Shown here one piece after another: positions 23,397 to 32,816 of a stretch of DNA of 52,751 bases. The stretch comes from Spirochaetota bacterium. Lineage in GTDB: Bacteria; Spirochaetota; Spirochaetia; Treponematales; Treponemataceae. The DNA is taken from NCBI GenBank assembly GCA_023398165.1, contig JAEWSQ010000029.1, forward strand, positions 1 through 52,751, given 5' to 3'. Position 1 is the first letter of the stretch; each line of letters opens with the position of its first letter. The notes under the pieces are model-generated. The model had not been told where the DNA came from and searched no databases. It worked only from the letters and a program-made list of their open reading frames with translations. Both the position numbers and the translations under genes were made by a program.

Positions 23397-25115
23397 TTAA
23401 TTATTTTTGTTTTTGAGCATATCACCGAGAGTATAAGCACTGTCATTGTCATCATTCGATGTTGACATATAGTGAGATATTTCATCTCTCTGCATTTTCT
23501 GCTTATATTCTTTAACGGAGAAAGCTGCCTTTTGTTTTGATGCACTGATATCTACAACGTAGACATTAATTTTGTCGCCCACGGTATATTTTTTAACAGC
23601 TTCTTCAAACGGTTCATCTCTGCTTTCACAAAGATTTGATTTATTGACAAGGCCTTCAATTCCGCCGTCTGCTCTCACAAAGATACCGAAATCGGTAATC
23701 GATACAACTTCACCTTCAAGAACAGAACCCGGTTTATGCGCTTTTGCAAATACTTCCCACGGATCATCGCTAAGGTGTTTTACACTCAAGCGGATTCTGT
23801 GAGTTTCAGGATTGTTTTCAACGACAACAGCCTCAATTTCCTGTCCTGCAGTTACTTCACTTCCGAGATTCTTAACTTTCTTTGTCCATGACCAGTCGTC
23901 GCTGTGAAGGAAGGCATCAATACCCTCTTCCAGTTCAACGAAAGCACCGGCATTCGTAATCTTAACAACTTTCTTGGTAACCTTTGTACCGACAGGATAT
24001 TTATCGCAGATAGAATCCCACGGATTTTCAGTAACCTGTTTAAGACCGAGCGATACACGGCCGGCCTGAATGTCGTAGCCTAATACCATGCATTCAACTT
24101 CGTCGCCGATTTTGACAACTTCGGAAGGCTTGTTGATTTTCTTCACCCATGAGAATTCACTTATGTGTGCAAGACCTTCAATACCTTCTTCAAGTTCAAT
24201 AAATGCGCCGAACTCGGTGAGTTTAGTAACTTTACCTTTAACAACATCATTAACATGATACTTGTCTTCGAAATGAAGCCATGGATCTTCTGAAAAATGT
24301 TTTAATGAAAGATTGATTCTCTTTTCTTCAGGATCGAGGCGTATTACTTTAAGTTCAATCTCCTGACCTTTTTTAACAAAATCCTTGGGTCTTGTTACAT
24401 GACCCCAGCTCATATCGTTAATGTGCAGAAGACCGTCAAAACCGCCAAGATCAATGAAAGCGCCGAAACTGGTAAAACTCTTTACCGTTCCCTTTACAGA
24501 TGAACCGATTGTTATTTCATTAAAGAACTTATCACGATTCTCTGTAATTGATTCTTCAAGATATTTTCTCCGGTTAACAACTACATTCGGTTTTCCGTCT
24601 GAGTATAACCGTTCAACGTAGAATTTACTCTTCAAGCCGATAAGTTTTTCACTTTTTTCAACCTTTTGACTGTCAGACTGGCTGATCGGTAAAAAGGCCC
24701 TTACCCCGCTCGAAAGATCGACTTCAAAACCGCCTTTAACAACTTTATCGATGGTGCCTTCAACAAGCTCTTTTTCAGTATGAGCCTGTTTCAGCTTTTT
24801 CCAAAGCTGTTTGACATCCGCCTTTTGTTTAGAGACGATTACTTCACCGTGTTTGTTCTCTTTGTTTATAAGAACAACACTTACAACATCACCGACTTTC
24901 GGTAAATCCGAAAACTCCGATGTCGGGATTTTTCCCTCTGATTTGTATCCAACGTCAATAAACACCTGTTCTGGTGTAACCTGAATTACTGTTCCGTCGA
25001 CAAGCTGTCCCTCTTCGAGAGACTCTAGACTTTTAAGATACTCTTCCTGCAATTGTGTCTGAATGTTCCCTTTGGAGTTCTGAGCTTCATTCTTTTCCAC
25101 TTCCATCTGATCCAT
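23397..25115 (-). CDS. rpsA: 30S ribosomal protein S1
   Basis: This 572-residue protein is built of six S1 RNA-binding repeats in tandem from about residue 36 to 535. Later repeats carry the typical GAFVELEEGIDAFLHSDDWSW / GAFIELEEGIEGLAHISEFSW pattern. The protein recruits mRNA to the ribosome. The tail (YMSTSNDDNDSAYTLGDMLKNK) is species-specific. AAGGG lies upstream of the ATG. It follows cmk by 9 bases, the common bacterial cmk-rpsA pairing. S1 is not needed for leaderless messages, which matters given the promoters seen here. Confidence 0.95.
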   Translation of the reverse strand: MDQMEVEKNEAQNSKGNIQTQLQEEYLKSLESLEEGQLVDGTVIQVTPEQVFIDVGYKSEGKIPTSEFSDLPKVGDVVSVVLINKENKHGEVIVSKQKADVKQLWKKLKQAHTEKELVEGTIDKVVKGGFEVDLSSGVRAFLPISQSDSQKVEKSEKLIGLKSKFYVERLYSDGKPNVVVNRRKYLEESITENRDKFFNEITIGSSVKGTVKSFTSFGAFIDLGGFDGLLHINDMSWGHVTRPKDFVKKGQEIELKVIRLDPEEKRINLSLKHFSEDPWLHFEDKYHVNDVVKGKVTKLTEFGAFIELEEGIEGLAHISEFSWVKKINKPSEVVKIGDEVECMVLGYDIQAGRVSLGLKQVTENPWDSICDKYPVGTKVTKKVVKITNAGAFVELEEGIDAFLHSDDWSWTKKVKNLGSEVTAGQEIEAVVVENNPETHRIRLSVKHLSDDPWEVFAKAHKPGSVLEGEVVSITDFGIFVRADGGIEGLVNKSNLCESRDEPFEEAVKKYTVGDKINVYVVDISASKQKAAFSVKEYKQKMQRDEISHYMSTSNDDNDSAYTLGDMLKNKNN

Positions 25116-25124
25116 AAAAAACCC

Positions 25125-25757
25125 TTATATGTAAATTTTACTAATTATTATCTCACAAACCTGTTCAATGGTCAAGTCCGATGTGTCTATATAGAGGGCA
25201 TCGTCTGCAATTTTTAAAGCACCGGAGATCTTATTCTTATCTATTTCATCGCGCTTACGTATGGAATCCTTAATTTCTTCAAGTGTAAGCGAACTTACCC
25301 CCTGTTTATATCTTCTCATTGCCTGTACTTCGAGAGAGGCATCAAGAAAAAACTTATACTCGGCATCCGGGAATACAACCGTTGTCATATCCCTGCCCTC
25401 GCAGACGATGCTCATCGATTTTGTTATCTGACGGAGTTTGGTATTAACAATGATGCGGAGTTCCGGAATTGCAGACACCTGGGCAACCCATGCGTCAACC
25501 CTGTCTGTGTGTAATAAGTCGTCAACATCCACACCGTTTACAGATAATCTTTCCCTCTCATATGAGAGATCGAGTGCTGCAGCATGAGCGCATACTGCGC
25601 TGCTGTCTTCCATATTCACGCCGTTATCCAGCAGAGATAATGTTATACCGCGGTAAAAACTTCCCGAATTTAAAAAAACCACATTAAGTGTCCGGGCAAG
25701 CCGTTTTGCTATGGTGCTTTTACCCGAACCGGCAGGTCCGTCAATTGCAATTACCAT
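25125..25757 (-). CDS. cmk: Cytidylate kinase
   Basis: The protein begins MVIAIDGPAGSGKSTIAKRLA, the P-loop of CMP kinase. A later EGRDMTTVVFPDAEYKFFLDAS segment is diagnostic. It phosphorylates CMP and dCMP to diphosphates. I use the ATG at 25757, which has a perfect AGGAGGT 5 bases upstream. An earlier in-frame start (25787) would read into the preceding pseudouridine synthase gene. Its ATG is one base from the upstream stop region, so coupling is likely. It is an ordinary member of the scpA-scpB-rluB-cmk-rpsA series. Confidence 0.95.
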   Translation of the reverse strand: MVIAIDGPAGSGKSTIAKRLARTLNVVFLNSGSFYRGITLSLLDNGVNMEDSSAVCAHAAALDLSYERERLSVNGVDVDDLLHTDRVDAWVAQVSAIPELRIIVNTKLRQITKSMSIVCEGRDMTTVVFPDAEYKFFLDASLEVQAMRRYKQGVSSLTLEEIKDSIRKRDEIDKNKISGALKIADDALYIDTSDLTIEQVCEIIISKIYI

Positions 25758-25758
25758 A

Positions 25759-26472
25759 TTACACCTCCTGAACCTTGATCGATGCAAAAAGTGCAGAAAT
25801 ATCTGCAGGACTCAATTCTCTAAACTGTCTTTCCTGCAGTCCGTCCATTGTAAGGTTTCCTATGCGGATACGCGTTAAGCGTTTTATTCCTATTTCAAAA
25901 TATTCAAAAACCCGCCGTATTTCCCTGTTTTTACCTTCGATGAGCACAACACGGATTCTTCGCGTTCCGAGGATTTGAGCCTCGCGGCATTTATAAAACA
26001 CATTGCCGACTCTAAGTCCCTTCATGAACCGTTCGGCAAGATCCTGGGGTATAGGAAGACTTGTTTCAACAATATATTCTTTTTCTATTTCCGAGGACGG
26101 ATGCGATATTTTTGCAGCGAATTCCCCGTCATTCGTAAAAAGAATTAAGCCGGAAGAAAACATATCGAGGCGTCCCACATTATATACACGCTCTGAAAAA
26201 TAAGGAGCCAAAAGCGATGCGGCAGTGGGTCTGTCTTTTTCATCTGACAGGGAGCATACATAGCCTGAAGGCTTATTTAAAAGCACATAGCGTTTTGTTT
26301 CCTCAAGACGTATAGTTTTCCCGTCTACACGGACCTCGTCGTCTTCTTCAACCTTTGTTCCAAGTTCTGTCTGCACAATACCATTGACGCTGACTCTTCC
26401 GTCAGTAATGTATACTTCACTTGCTCTTCTGCTTGCAACGCCGCAACGGGCCAGAAAAAGCTGAAGCCTCAT
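25759..26472 (-). CDS. rluB: rRNA pseudouridine synthase, RsuA/RluB family
   Basis: An S4 RNA-binding domain (LQLFLARCGVASRRASEVYI) is followed by the catalytic domain with GRLDMFSSGLILFTNDG, whose Asp is the nucleophile. It isomerises a uridine in ribosomal RNA. RluB is preferred over RsuA because it follows scpA-scpB, the usual RluB setting. I start at ATG 26472 (MRLQLFLARCG), giving the normal 238 residues. A longer frame from 26544 or 26565 would overlap scpB. No ribosome site is seen at 26472, so the start is uncertain. Confidence 0.88.
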   Translation of the reverse strand: MRLQLFLARCGVASRRASEVYITDGRVSVNGIVQTELGTKVEEDDEVRVDGKTIRLEETKRYVLLNKPSGYVCSLSDEKDRPTAASLLAPYFSERVYNVGRLDMFSSGLILFTNDGEFAAKISHPSSEIEKEYIVETSLPIPQDLAERFMKGLRVGNVFYKCREAQILGTRRIRVVLIEGKNREIRRVFEYFEIGIKRLTRIRIGNLTMDGLQERQFRELSPADISALFASIKVQEV

Positions 26473-26506
26473 CGGGAAAATTGAAGTTTGTTCAGCAGTA
26501 GTTTTA

Positions 26507-27052
26507 TTATCGTGCAAGTTCAAACCGCTCGCTTTCTGTTTCATCAAGTTTCGGTAAATCGGCAATGCTGTTGAGTCTGAAAAACTTTAAAAATTCTTTT
26601 GTTGTACCGAACTGAACAGGTTTTCCGGGAATATCTTTTTTTCCAACTTCTTTAATAAAATTCCGTTCCACGAGGAGCCTGATCATATTATCAGCTGAAA
26701 CACCGCGGATTGCCTCAATCTCTGCTCTCGTAATGGGCTGTGAATAAGCAATTATAGAAAGTGTTTCCATCGCAGCCTTTGACAGTTTTGTCTCGTTTTT
26801 TTTGCCGTACCGGTCTTTCAAAAACGACCAAAGATCCTTCTTGGGTGTAATTATCCATCCGCCTGAAATCTGCGTCAGTTCCACACCGGAATCTTCACTC
26901 TCATATTTTTCCCTGAGTTTCACAATAACCGCATCGACAACATCTTTTGATAATTCAGATATACGGGCAAGTGCATTTTCATCCAGGGGCTCTGTTTCCA
27001 AAAAAAATATTGCTTCGACAAGTGCTGTTTCTTTTTCCAAGTGCAACTCCAT
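26507..27052 (-). CDS. scpB: Segregation and condensation protein B
   Basis: This 181-residue protein has two winged-helix domains. The second carries LSKAAMETLSIIAYSQPITRAEIEAIRGV, the family signature. ScpB dimers join ScpA to close the SMC condensin ring that compacts and separates chromosomes. AGGAAGG stands just before the ATG and the gap to scpA is 15 bases. Size and motifs are ordinary. Confidence 0.95.
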   Translation of the reverse strand: MELHLEKETALVEAIFFLETEPLDENALARISELSKDVVDAVIVKLREKYESEDSGVELTQISGGWIITPKKDLWSFLKDRYGKKNETKLSKAAMETLSIIAYSQPITRAEIEAIRGVSADNMIRLLVERNFIKEVGKKDIPGKPVQFGTTKEFLKFFRLNSIADLPKLDETESERFELAR

Positions 27053-27067
27053 TATCCTTCCTGTTTC

Positions 27068-27823
27068 TTACGCCGCCTGATACGGCCGTATTTTAATATC
27101 GCCGAACATGCGGTTTTGATATATACAGGCCATTTTGAATTTAACGGCTTCTAATATAGCCATAAAAGCGCACACTATGTCCAGCATGTTTTCTTTTCGC
27201 ACTATTAAATCAGTAAAAAAACACTCGCCCCTGTTTTCAAGAAGCTCGTTCATTAATGTAATTTTTTCACTGACAGATATTTCCTCATACAAATCAAGAA
27301 TTTTTTCTGATGAATACGCTGAAACAAGGGTTGAAAAGGTTTTTAATAGATCCCATGTATCAATCTTTTCCCACAATTCCTCTTCTTCAAACGGCAGAAT
27401 ACGCTGAATTCTTTTACGTTCAAAACTCCATTCAGATTCGTCTTCTTTTTCTTCCATGAGAACCGTAAGCTTCTTAAATTTCTGATACTCTATCAGCCGG
27501 TCAACAAGTTCCTGCCTGGGATCGTCCATCTCCTCTCCGTCAAATTCGACTTCAACAGGGAGAAGCATTCGGGATTTAATATATAATAGATCTGCAGCCA
27601 TCGCATAGAATTCCGTCAGACTATTTAAGTCGGTGGAAACGGCATAATCCATATACTCCAAAAACTGCTCGGTAATCTCGCCTATCGGTATATCATAAAT
27701 ATTTACTTCATTTTTTTTAATAAGAAACAAGAGCAAATCGAGAGGACCTTCAAAATCGCCCAGTTTATACGTATTTGCCTGTTCATCGAAAGCAGATGCT
27801 CCTTGTCTTTCAGAATCATTCAT
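27068..27823 (-). CDS. scpA: Segregation and condensation protein A
   Basis: This is the kleisin subunit of the SMC complex, 251 residues. FEGPLDLLLFLIKKNEVNIYDIPIGEITEQFLEYM at about 24-58 is the hallmark (shown here only for identification by its first residues FEGPLDLLL). The C-terminal winged helix that binds the SMC head follows after an acidic middle segment. AGGAG precedes the ATG. It starts 9 bases after folK and is followed by scpB. Confidence 0.95.
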   Translation of the reverse strand: MNDSERQGASAFDEQANTYKLGDFEGPLDLLLFLIKKNEVNIYDIPIGEITEQFLEYMDYAVSTDLNSLTEFYAMAADLLYIKSRMLLPVEVEFDGEEMDDPRQELVDRLIEYQKFKKLTVLMEEKEDESEWSFERKRIQRILPFEEEELWEKIDTWDLLKTFSTLVSAYSSEKILDLYEEISVSEKITLMNELLENRGECFFTDLIVRKENMLDIVCAFMAILEAVKFKMACIYQNRMFGDIKIRPYQAA

Positions 27824-27832
27824 ACTGTACTC

Positions 27833-28363
27833 CTATAATTCTATAAAGGGGGTTACTTCTTTTTTAACTCCCTGATCCGGTAAAGTTTTAACTGCTTCGC
27901 TGTACTTTACACCACTTATAGGGTCGGCATATTCGGGCAAAATCTCAAGTAAAGGAATCAGAACAAACTCTCTTTCTCTAATTTTTTCATGGGGAATTGT
28001 TAAAGTATCAGTCTTCAGCTGCAGAGAACCGAACAGCTCAATATCAATATCCACAGTCCGCGGCCCGTTCCGAATTTCGTTATCTCTGCTGCGTCCCAGT
28101 TTTTTCTCAATTTCCTGTGTCTTTTCGAGAAGCTCCTCAGGTGATAACACGCAGAGGCCGTACAGAACCATATTATAAAAATCGCTCTGACTTTCATAGT
28201 ACATTGGTTTAGTTCTATAAATCGAAGAATACGTAATACTGCCTTTTTCGAACAATGGAGACAATAATACGCAGGCCTGTTTTAGTATATCAACAGGATA
28301 TACAGTACAGACCCCTGTGTTATACGGTGCATTAGAACCAAGACCTAAAACAACCGGATTCAT
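27833..28363 (-). CDS. folK: HPPK, folate pathway pyrophosphokinase
   Basis: FolK transfers pyrophosphate from ATP to 6-hydroxymethyl-dihydropterin in folate synthesis. The signature RNGPRTVDIDIELFG lies about residues 97-111, and IPHEKIREREFVLIPL follows. The length of 176 is normal. Its ATG immediately follows the recA stop codon (TAA-ATG), so it depends on recA translation. No other folate gene is in the window, so completeness of the pathway cannot be judged. Confidence 0.92.
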   Translation of the reverse strand: MNPVVLGLGSNAPYNTGVCTVYPVDILKQACVLLSPLFEKGSITYSSIYRTKPMYYESQSDFYNMVLYGLCVLSPEELLEKTQEIEKKLGRSRDNEIRNGPRTVDIDIELFGSLQLKTDTLTIPHEKIREREFVLIPLLEILPEYADPISGVKYSEAVKTLPDQGVKKEVTPFIEL

Positions 28364-29509
28364 TTAAAACAGGTTTTCAGGTATCGGCTGAGGCGAAGCA
28401 GACTTGGAAGGAGAACCTTTTACAAGTGATTCAACCGTCTCTTTTCCCTTTTTTGACTCATCTTTTTTCAGCACCTGACCGGGAAATAATTTCTGCCGTA
28501 TTTTCTGTTCTATTTCACGGGCAAAATCGGGATTCTGTTCCATAAAAAGAATTGCATTTTCCCTTCCCTGCCCGACTTTTTCAGTCTCTGTTGCATACCA
28601 TGCGCCTTTTTTATCAATAAAGCCGTGTTTTACCGCTGCATCGAGAAGGCTTGATATTGCAGATACTCCTTTGCCGAATAAGATGTCGAGCTCCACTTTT
28701 CTAAAGGGAGGCGCCACCTTATTTTTCACAACTTTAACTCTGACTCTGTTTCCCACTGCATCGTCTTCACCCTTTGCATCGATGGATTCGATGCGGCGCA
28801 CTTCAAGACGAACTGACGAGTAGAATTTAAGCGCGTTACCGCCGGTAGTTGTTTCAGGATTTCCGAACATAACGCCTATCTTCATACGGATCTGGTTAAT
28901 AAAGACAAGCAGCGTTTTCGATTTTCCAATTGTCGCGGTGAGCTTGCGTAATGCCTGGCTCATAAGACGAGCCTGAAGACCCATGTGGGAATCACCCATG
29001 TCGCCCTCTATTTCCGCCTGAGGGGTCAATGCGGCTACAGAATCCACGACTATTACGTCTACCGCTCCCGAGCGCACAAGACTTTCTGCGATTTCCAAAG
29101 CCTGCTCTCCGGTATCGGGCTGAGAAACCCAAAGTTCGTCAATATTCACACCAAGATTTTTTGCATAAATAGGATCGAGAGCATGCTCCGCATCAATAAA
29201 GGCTGCAATTCCGCCTAATTTTTGCGCCTCTGCTATAGCGTGAAGCGCAAGCGTAGTCTTTCCGGAAGACTCAGGTCCGTACACCTCAATAATTCTTCCC
29301 CGGGGATACCCGCCAATTCCAAGAGCTTCATCAAGAAGAATTGAACCGGAAGGAATTACCTCTATGCCTGCTGCATTACTTGAAGTTCCGAGTTTCATTA
29401 AAGAACCCTGACCGAACTGCTTCTCGATCTGCAGCCGGGCAGCCTCCAATGCCTTTAATTTTTCCGTCATGTCCTGAGCATTGCTTATTTCATTTGTCAC
29501 TTTTGCCAC
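28364..29509 (-). CDS. recA: Recombinase RecA
   Basis: This is the strand-exchange ATPase of homologous recombination and SOS control. Walker A is GPESSGKTTL, then the family blocks IAFIDAEHALDP, GDSHMGLQARLMSQALRKL and FINQIRMKIGVMFGNPETTTGG. A basic, Ser/Lys/Pro-rich tail ends the protein. I start at GTG 29509 (MAKVTNE), preceded by GGGAGG at 5-base spacing. The ATG at 29527 overlaps a TATAAT box and has no ribosome site. No SOS box was recognised. RecA is relevant to the integron, since cassette integrases are often induced with SOS, but no such link is shown here. Confidence 0.96.
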   Translation of the reverse strand: MAKVTNEISNAQDMTEKLKALEAARLQIEKQFGQGSLMKLGTSSNAAGIEVIPSGSILLDEALGIGGYPRGRIIEVYGPESSGKTTLALHAIAEAQKLGGIAAFIDAEHALDPIYAKNLGVNIDELWVSQPDTGEQALEIAESLVRSGAVDVIVVDSVAALTPQAEIEGDMGDSHMGLQARLMSQALRKLTATIGKSKTLLVFINQIRMKIGVMFGNPETTTGGNALKFYSSVRLEVRRIESIDAKGEDDAVGNRVRVKVVKNKVAPPFRKVELDILFGKGVSAISSLLDAAVKHGFIDKKGAWYATETEKVGQGRENAILFMEQNPDFAREIEQKIRQKLFPGQVLKKDESKKGKETVESLVKGSPSKSASPQPIPENLF

Positions 29510-29525
29510 CTTTTCCTCCCGTTTC

Positions 29526-29531
29526 ATTATA
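29526..29531 (-). promoter_or_regulatory. Candidate recA -10 box
   Basis: A perfect TATAAT overlaps the longer frame's ATG. The 17-base-spaced -35 (ATAAAA) is poor. An RNA start near 29519 would leave GGGAGG as the leader's ribosome site for the GTG start. Confidence 0.35.
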
Positions 29532-29577
29532 GGCGCCAGCTATACATTTTTTATCTCATTCTTTTCGTTATTTTACA

Positions 29578-30669
29578 CTATTGTCCTGCGACACTCTGAT
29601 ACACCGATTTTGCCTTGAGCGCAATCTTTCCGCTATTCAGTGAAATTTTTGCAAGCACCGTTACCGGTCTTTCCGGATCCAGTATAATACTCGAAGGCAT
29701 CTCCAATGGAACTATACCTTCAATATTTTTCATATCTTCGTAGCCGATCAGCAAGGTACATTTCGTCACCGTATCGGTTATGGTGATATTTGATACACGT
29801 CCCGACCATTTGACCCAGCAGTCGACATAAAGCACAGGTTCAGCTACCGCTTCTGCATAGGATAAAGAAGAACTCATCGAATCAAAAACTGGTTCCTTTA
29901 AATACGTCATCAGAAGGCGGGCCTTTGTTTTTACAGCAACAGAGGCATTTGAGTTTAATATTCTGTTAATCTCAATCTGAGCCCCATTGTCGTTATATTT
30001 CTGAAATTCTTTTTGAGCCTTTGCATACGATTCTTCGACCTGGGACTTCGTCAGAATATACGCATACACCGATGAACTTAAATCTTTTTCGAGAGGGTCG
30101 GAACGCTCATCAAGGGTAAGATAGAGACTGCTTACATCAGCCCTGTTGCCGTTTAATCCCAGAATGGAAGCCGAATTTACGACAAAAAACAAAACAGCAC
30201 CTGAAAGAAGAATAAAAGTTATAATACAAGGAACAACTGAGGGATGAAGCCCGAGCGGAGGATAAAATTTTTTTATCCGTCCGTCATGAGCCCATTGTAT
30301 CATTCTTTCTTTGTCGCCCTTCTTTTTTATCAGCGATAAAAACCTCACTGCATAACGGTTCCCGCTTTCTAGTTCAAGGGCATCGAGACAGTATTCCAAA
30401 GCCCTGTCAACAGAACCTTTACGAAGGAAAAGACAAGCTTGTGCTAATAGTAGATTCACATCGTTAATTTTTATCTGGCGGGCTTTTTTAAAATACGTTT
30501 CCGCTCCTCCTACATCTCCCAGATACAGGCAGGCAAGTCCCAGTGTATAGAAATACGTGAAAGATTCTCTAAAATCAAATAAAAGAGGCTCTAAAAGTTT
30601 TACAACAGAGGAATACTGCCTTTTGCGGAGCAGTTTTTTTGCTTTGTCCAATACATTCCGGGAAGCCAT
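29578..30669 (-). CDS. TPR protein with one membrane helix
   Basis: This protein of about 363 residues has N-terminal TPR units (e.g. YTLGLACLYLGDVGGAETYFKKA) to about residue 115. One membrane segment follows (VVPCIITFILLSGAVLFFVV, about 147-166), then a C-terminal domain of unknown fold with LYVDCWVKWSGRVSNITI, which looks OB-like. The TPRs should face the cytoplasm. The ATG at 30669 has AGGCGG 10 bases upstream; a TTG at 30675 is also in frame. It is last in the rpe envelope operon. Confidence 0.65.
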   Translation of the reverse strand: MASRNVLDKAKKLLRKRQYSSVVKLLEPLLFDFRESFTYFYTLGLACLYLGDVGGAETYFKKARQIKINDVNLLLAQACLFLRKGSVDRALEYCLDALELESGNRYAVRFLSLIKKKGDKERMIQWAHDGRIKKFYPPLGLHPSVVPCIITFILLSGAVLFFVVNSASILGLNGNRADVSSLYLTLDERSDPLEKDLSSSVYAYILTKSQVEESYAKAQKEFQKYNDNGAQIEINRILNSNASVAVKTKARLLMTYLKEPVFDSMSSSLSYAEAVAEPVLYVDCWVKWSGRVSNITITDTVTKCTLLIGYEDMKNIEGIVPLEMPSSIILDPERPVTVLAKISLNSGKIALKAKSVYQSVAGQ

Positions 30670-30676
30670 TACCAAG

Positions 30677-31867
30677 CTACCGCCTTAAATACTCAAGAAT
30701 CGCATCCAGTTCCGCATTAAGACGAAGTATTTCTTCACGGTCTATGTCGGTTGAGTCGGCTTCGAGACTTTCTATTTTTGCCAAAAGAGCTTCTATATAT
30801 GCAGGATCAAGCTGTTCCTGTCTTATAGGTTCAGTATACTCAAAAGGATTTGCATCCTGAGTGGAAGTATCAGGCACAGAAGTTTTGGAATTTAACGAAC
30901 CCTTGTCATTTACCGGTTCTTTTCCTGTTACATCATATACCGCAGGACTTTCAATAATTTCTTCCACTGCCTGTTCCTGAACCTTCATTAGATCTGCTGA
31001 AATTTCGGCAGCCTTTCCGCCTGAGAAAAAAGGCGCAGAAGTGTCGGAAGGAATTTGTTCATTGCTGGCCGCAGTAATATAAAAACGTACCGCACTCTGG
31101 AGTTTCGGCGAAATTCTATAACTATTCCAGTGAATGCACACTGCCGAATTATTAAACGAAAACAAGGAATTAAATCCCCTGCCCGGTATGAGAGTGGGAG
31201 TCCATACATCGGTGAGTAAGATGTCGCGGTTTGCAAGAGTCACCGATAAGGGCCTTGTTATAGTATCGCCGTCAAGCAAAAACTGCATAGAATTATTACT
31301 GTCGGAAGTTCGTATCCATTTATCGGCGTACATTGAAGAAAAAGACATCTCTTCATTAATCACGGGGAATGTGTTTGTGGAAAAATGTTTTGCAACGCTT
31401 TCACCGAGGCAGGTATCGAATACAGCTTTGAGAGCAAAACTGTCCGTTTTTCCGGAAGTATTCGTAACATACATATCCACGATTATGACATCGGCAAACT
31501 CGCCTAAAAGACCGTCTTGTGAAGATACAAAAGAAAAATTAAGGGTTACGAGAGCTAAGTTTTTAAGAGTATATTCCACCCGGAAACCGTTATCGGTAAG
31601 ATACTGGCTCACAGGTACTCCCGCGCTTTTTGACAGTACATGCACAAAGGAACCGGCCTTAAGATACAAACGTGTCCCCGAAGAACTGTCAAGTGAATTC
31701 AATACCGGCACATATTTGCTCGTCTTCGTATTTTCCATATATATGGAATACGTTCCGGATTTATCGTGCAGCACAACCCTGTAGATTCCGAACACTCCTT
31801 CTATTTCAACTGCAGACAGGAAAAATGCCGTAAAAAGACACAGGAGTGTAAAAAGTAAACGTTTCAT
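30677..31867 (-). CDS. Exported protein of unknown function
   Basis: I do not recognise this family. A signal peptide (MKRLLFTLLCLFTAFFLSA) is followed by about 280 residues of beta-rich sequence, then a Ser/Thr/Pro/Glu-rich linker. A short C-terminal helical segment (PAYIEALLAKIESLEADS) looks coiled-coil. Cells probably place it in the periplasm. The ATG at 31867 overlaps the preceding stop region and has GGGGAA upstream. It lies between two TPR genes, so the three may act together at the envelope. Confidence 0.65.
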   Translation of the reverse strand: MKRLLFTLLCLFTAFFLSAVEIEGVFGIYRVVLHDKSGTYSIYMENTKTSKYVPVLNSLDSSSGTRLYLKAGSFVHVLSKSAGVPVSQYLTDNGFRVEYTLKNLALVTLNFSFVSSQDGLLGEFADVIIVDMYVTNTSGKTDSFALKAVFDTCLGESVAKHFSTNTFPVINEEMSFSSMYADKWIRTSDSNNSMQFLLDGDTITRPLSVTLANRDILLTDVWTPTLIPGRGFNSLFSFNNSAVCIHWNSYRISPKLQSAVRFYITAASNEQIPSDTSAPFFSGGKAAEISADLMKVQEQAVEEIIESPAVYDVTGKEPVNDKGSLNSKTSVPDTSTQDANPFEYTEPIRQEQLDPAYIEALLAKIESLEADSTDIDREEILRLNAELDAILEYLRR

Positions 31868-31868
31868 G

Positions 31869-32798
31869 TTATTCCCCTTCCCCGGCATCCATTGCCTTTT
31901 GAATCTGCCCTGCCTTTTCCTTCAGTTCAAGAATCTGCCTCTGTCTTTCCAAATCAGATTCAGAGACAGGAGTTTCGTTTCTTAGCACTTCGGCATTCCG
32001 GTTCAATTCATCAATTTTTTCTTTCTGCATCTGCTGTACGCGCAGCGATTCCTCAAGAGCAGCCTCCAGTTCCCTGACTTTCAGCAAAGACTCGTTGAGC
32101 TGTCTGCGTAATCCTATTGATTCCTCAGTCTGATACTGTTTAAGCTGCCTCTCGTATTCTTCCTTTGAAGATAAATACTCCTCTCCGGTTACCTTGAGCA
32201 GATATAAAAGTTTTTCTTCTTTTTCCCTTTGACTGATAACATCTATTCTATAGAGCGCTTCAGTACTTTTCGGGGAATGAGGGTACTCCGTAATGACTCT
32301 TTCATACAGAGAACGGGCAAGATCATAATAGTATGTAGTATATAAAGATTCCGCCATCCAGAATAATGCGGACGGATACAGCTCATGATCAGGATACCTG
32401 CTGCAGAAATCCGCCAGACATTTTATAGCTTCGTCGTACTTACCCTCATAGTACATAGCCCGCCCTGTCTGATATTCAACATTTGACCGGTAGCTGCTCT
32501 GAGGGAAAACCCGGGTAAACAAATCCCCGTCGCGGATAACCGCATCATACTCCTCGGCATACATCTGGGTCATTATGAGCATGTACCAGACTTCAGCGGT
32601 AGAAGTTTTAGGCATTGAGGAAGCTTTTCGTAAATACAAAAGCGCCGAAGGCCAGTCATTACGCTGATACGCTTCAAATCCCTGAACAAGGAAATCTTCA
32701 GAAGGAATATCAGATTGAGTATTTGCAGTCTGAGAAAAAACGCATACCGCGGTAAAAACAAGTAAGAAACTCAGCAAAGCAGACTTTTTAATGCTCAT
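31869..32798 (-). CDS. Exported TPR / coiled-coil protein
   Basis: A signal peptide (KKSALLSFLLVFTAVCVFSQ) precedes TPR repeats about residues 40-200 (YEGKYDEAIKCLADFCSRYPDHELYPSALFW is one unit). A long coiled coil rich in Glu, Gln and Arg makes up the last 100 residues. The TPR pattern with D-Y-P recalls BamD and YbgF/CpoB. It starts at ATG 32798 (GGGAG 7 bases upstream), 18 bases after rpe. Confidence 0.7.
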   Translation of the reverse strand: MSIKKSALLSFLLVFTAVCVFSQTANTQSDIPSEDFLVQGFEAYQRNDWPSALLYLRKASSMPKTSTAEVWYMLIMTQMYAEEYDAVIRDGDLFTRVFPQSSYRSNVEYQTGRAMYYEGKYDEAIKCLADFCSRYPDHELYPSALFWMAESLYTTYYYDLARSLYERVITEYPHSPKSTEALYRIDVISQREKEEKLLYLLKVTGEEYLSSKEEYERQLKQYQTEESIGLRRQLNESLLKVRELEAALEESLRVQQMQKEKIDELNRNAEVLRNETPVSESDLERQRQILELKEKAGQIQKAMDAGEGE

Positions 32799-32816
32799 GA
32801 AAGCTCCCATTGCCCA

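Noticed and set aside
31134..31784. A 216-codon plus-strand open frame antisense to the exported protein
   Set aside because: The minus-strand gene has a signal peptide, a ribosome site and operon spacing; the antisense frame has none of these.
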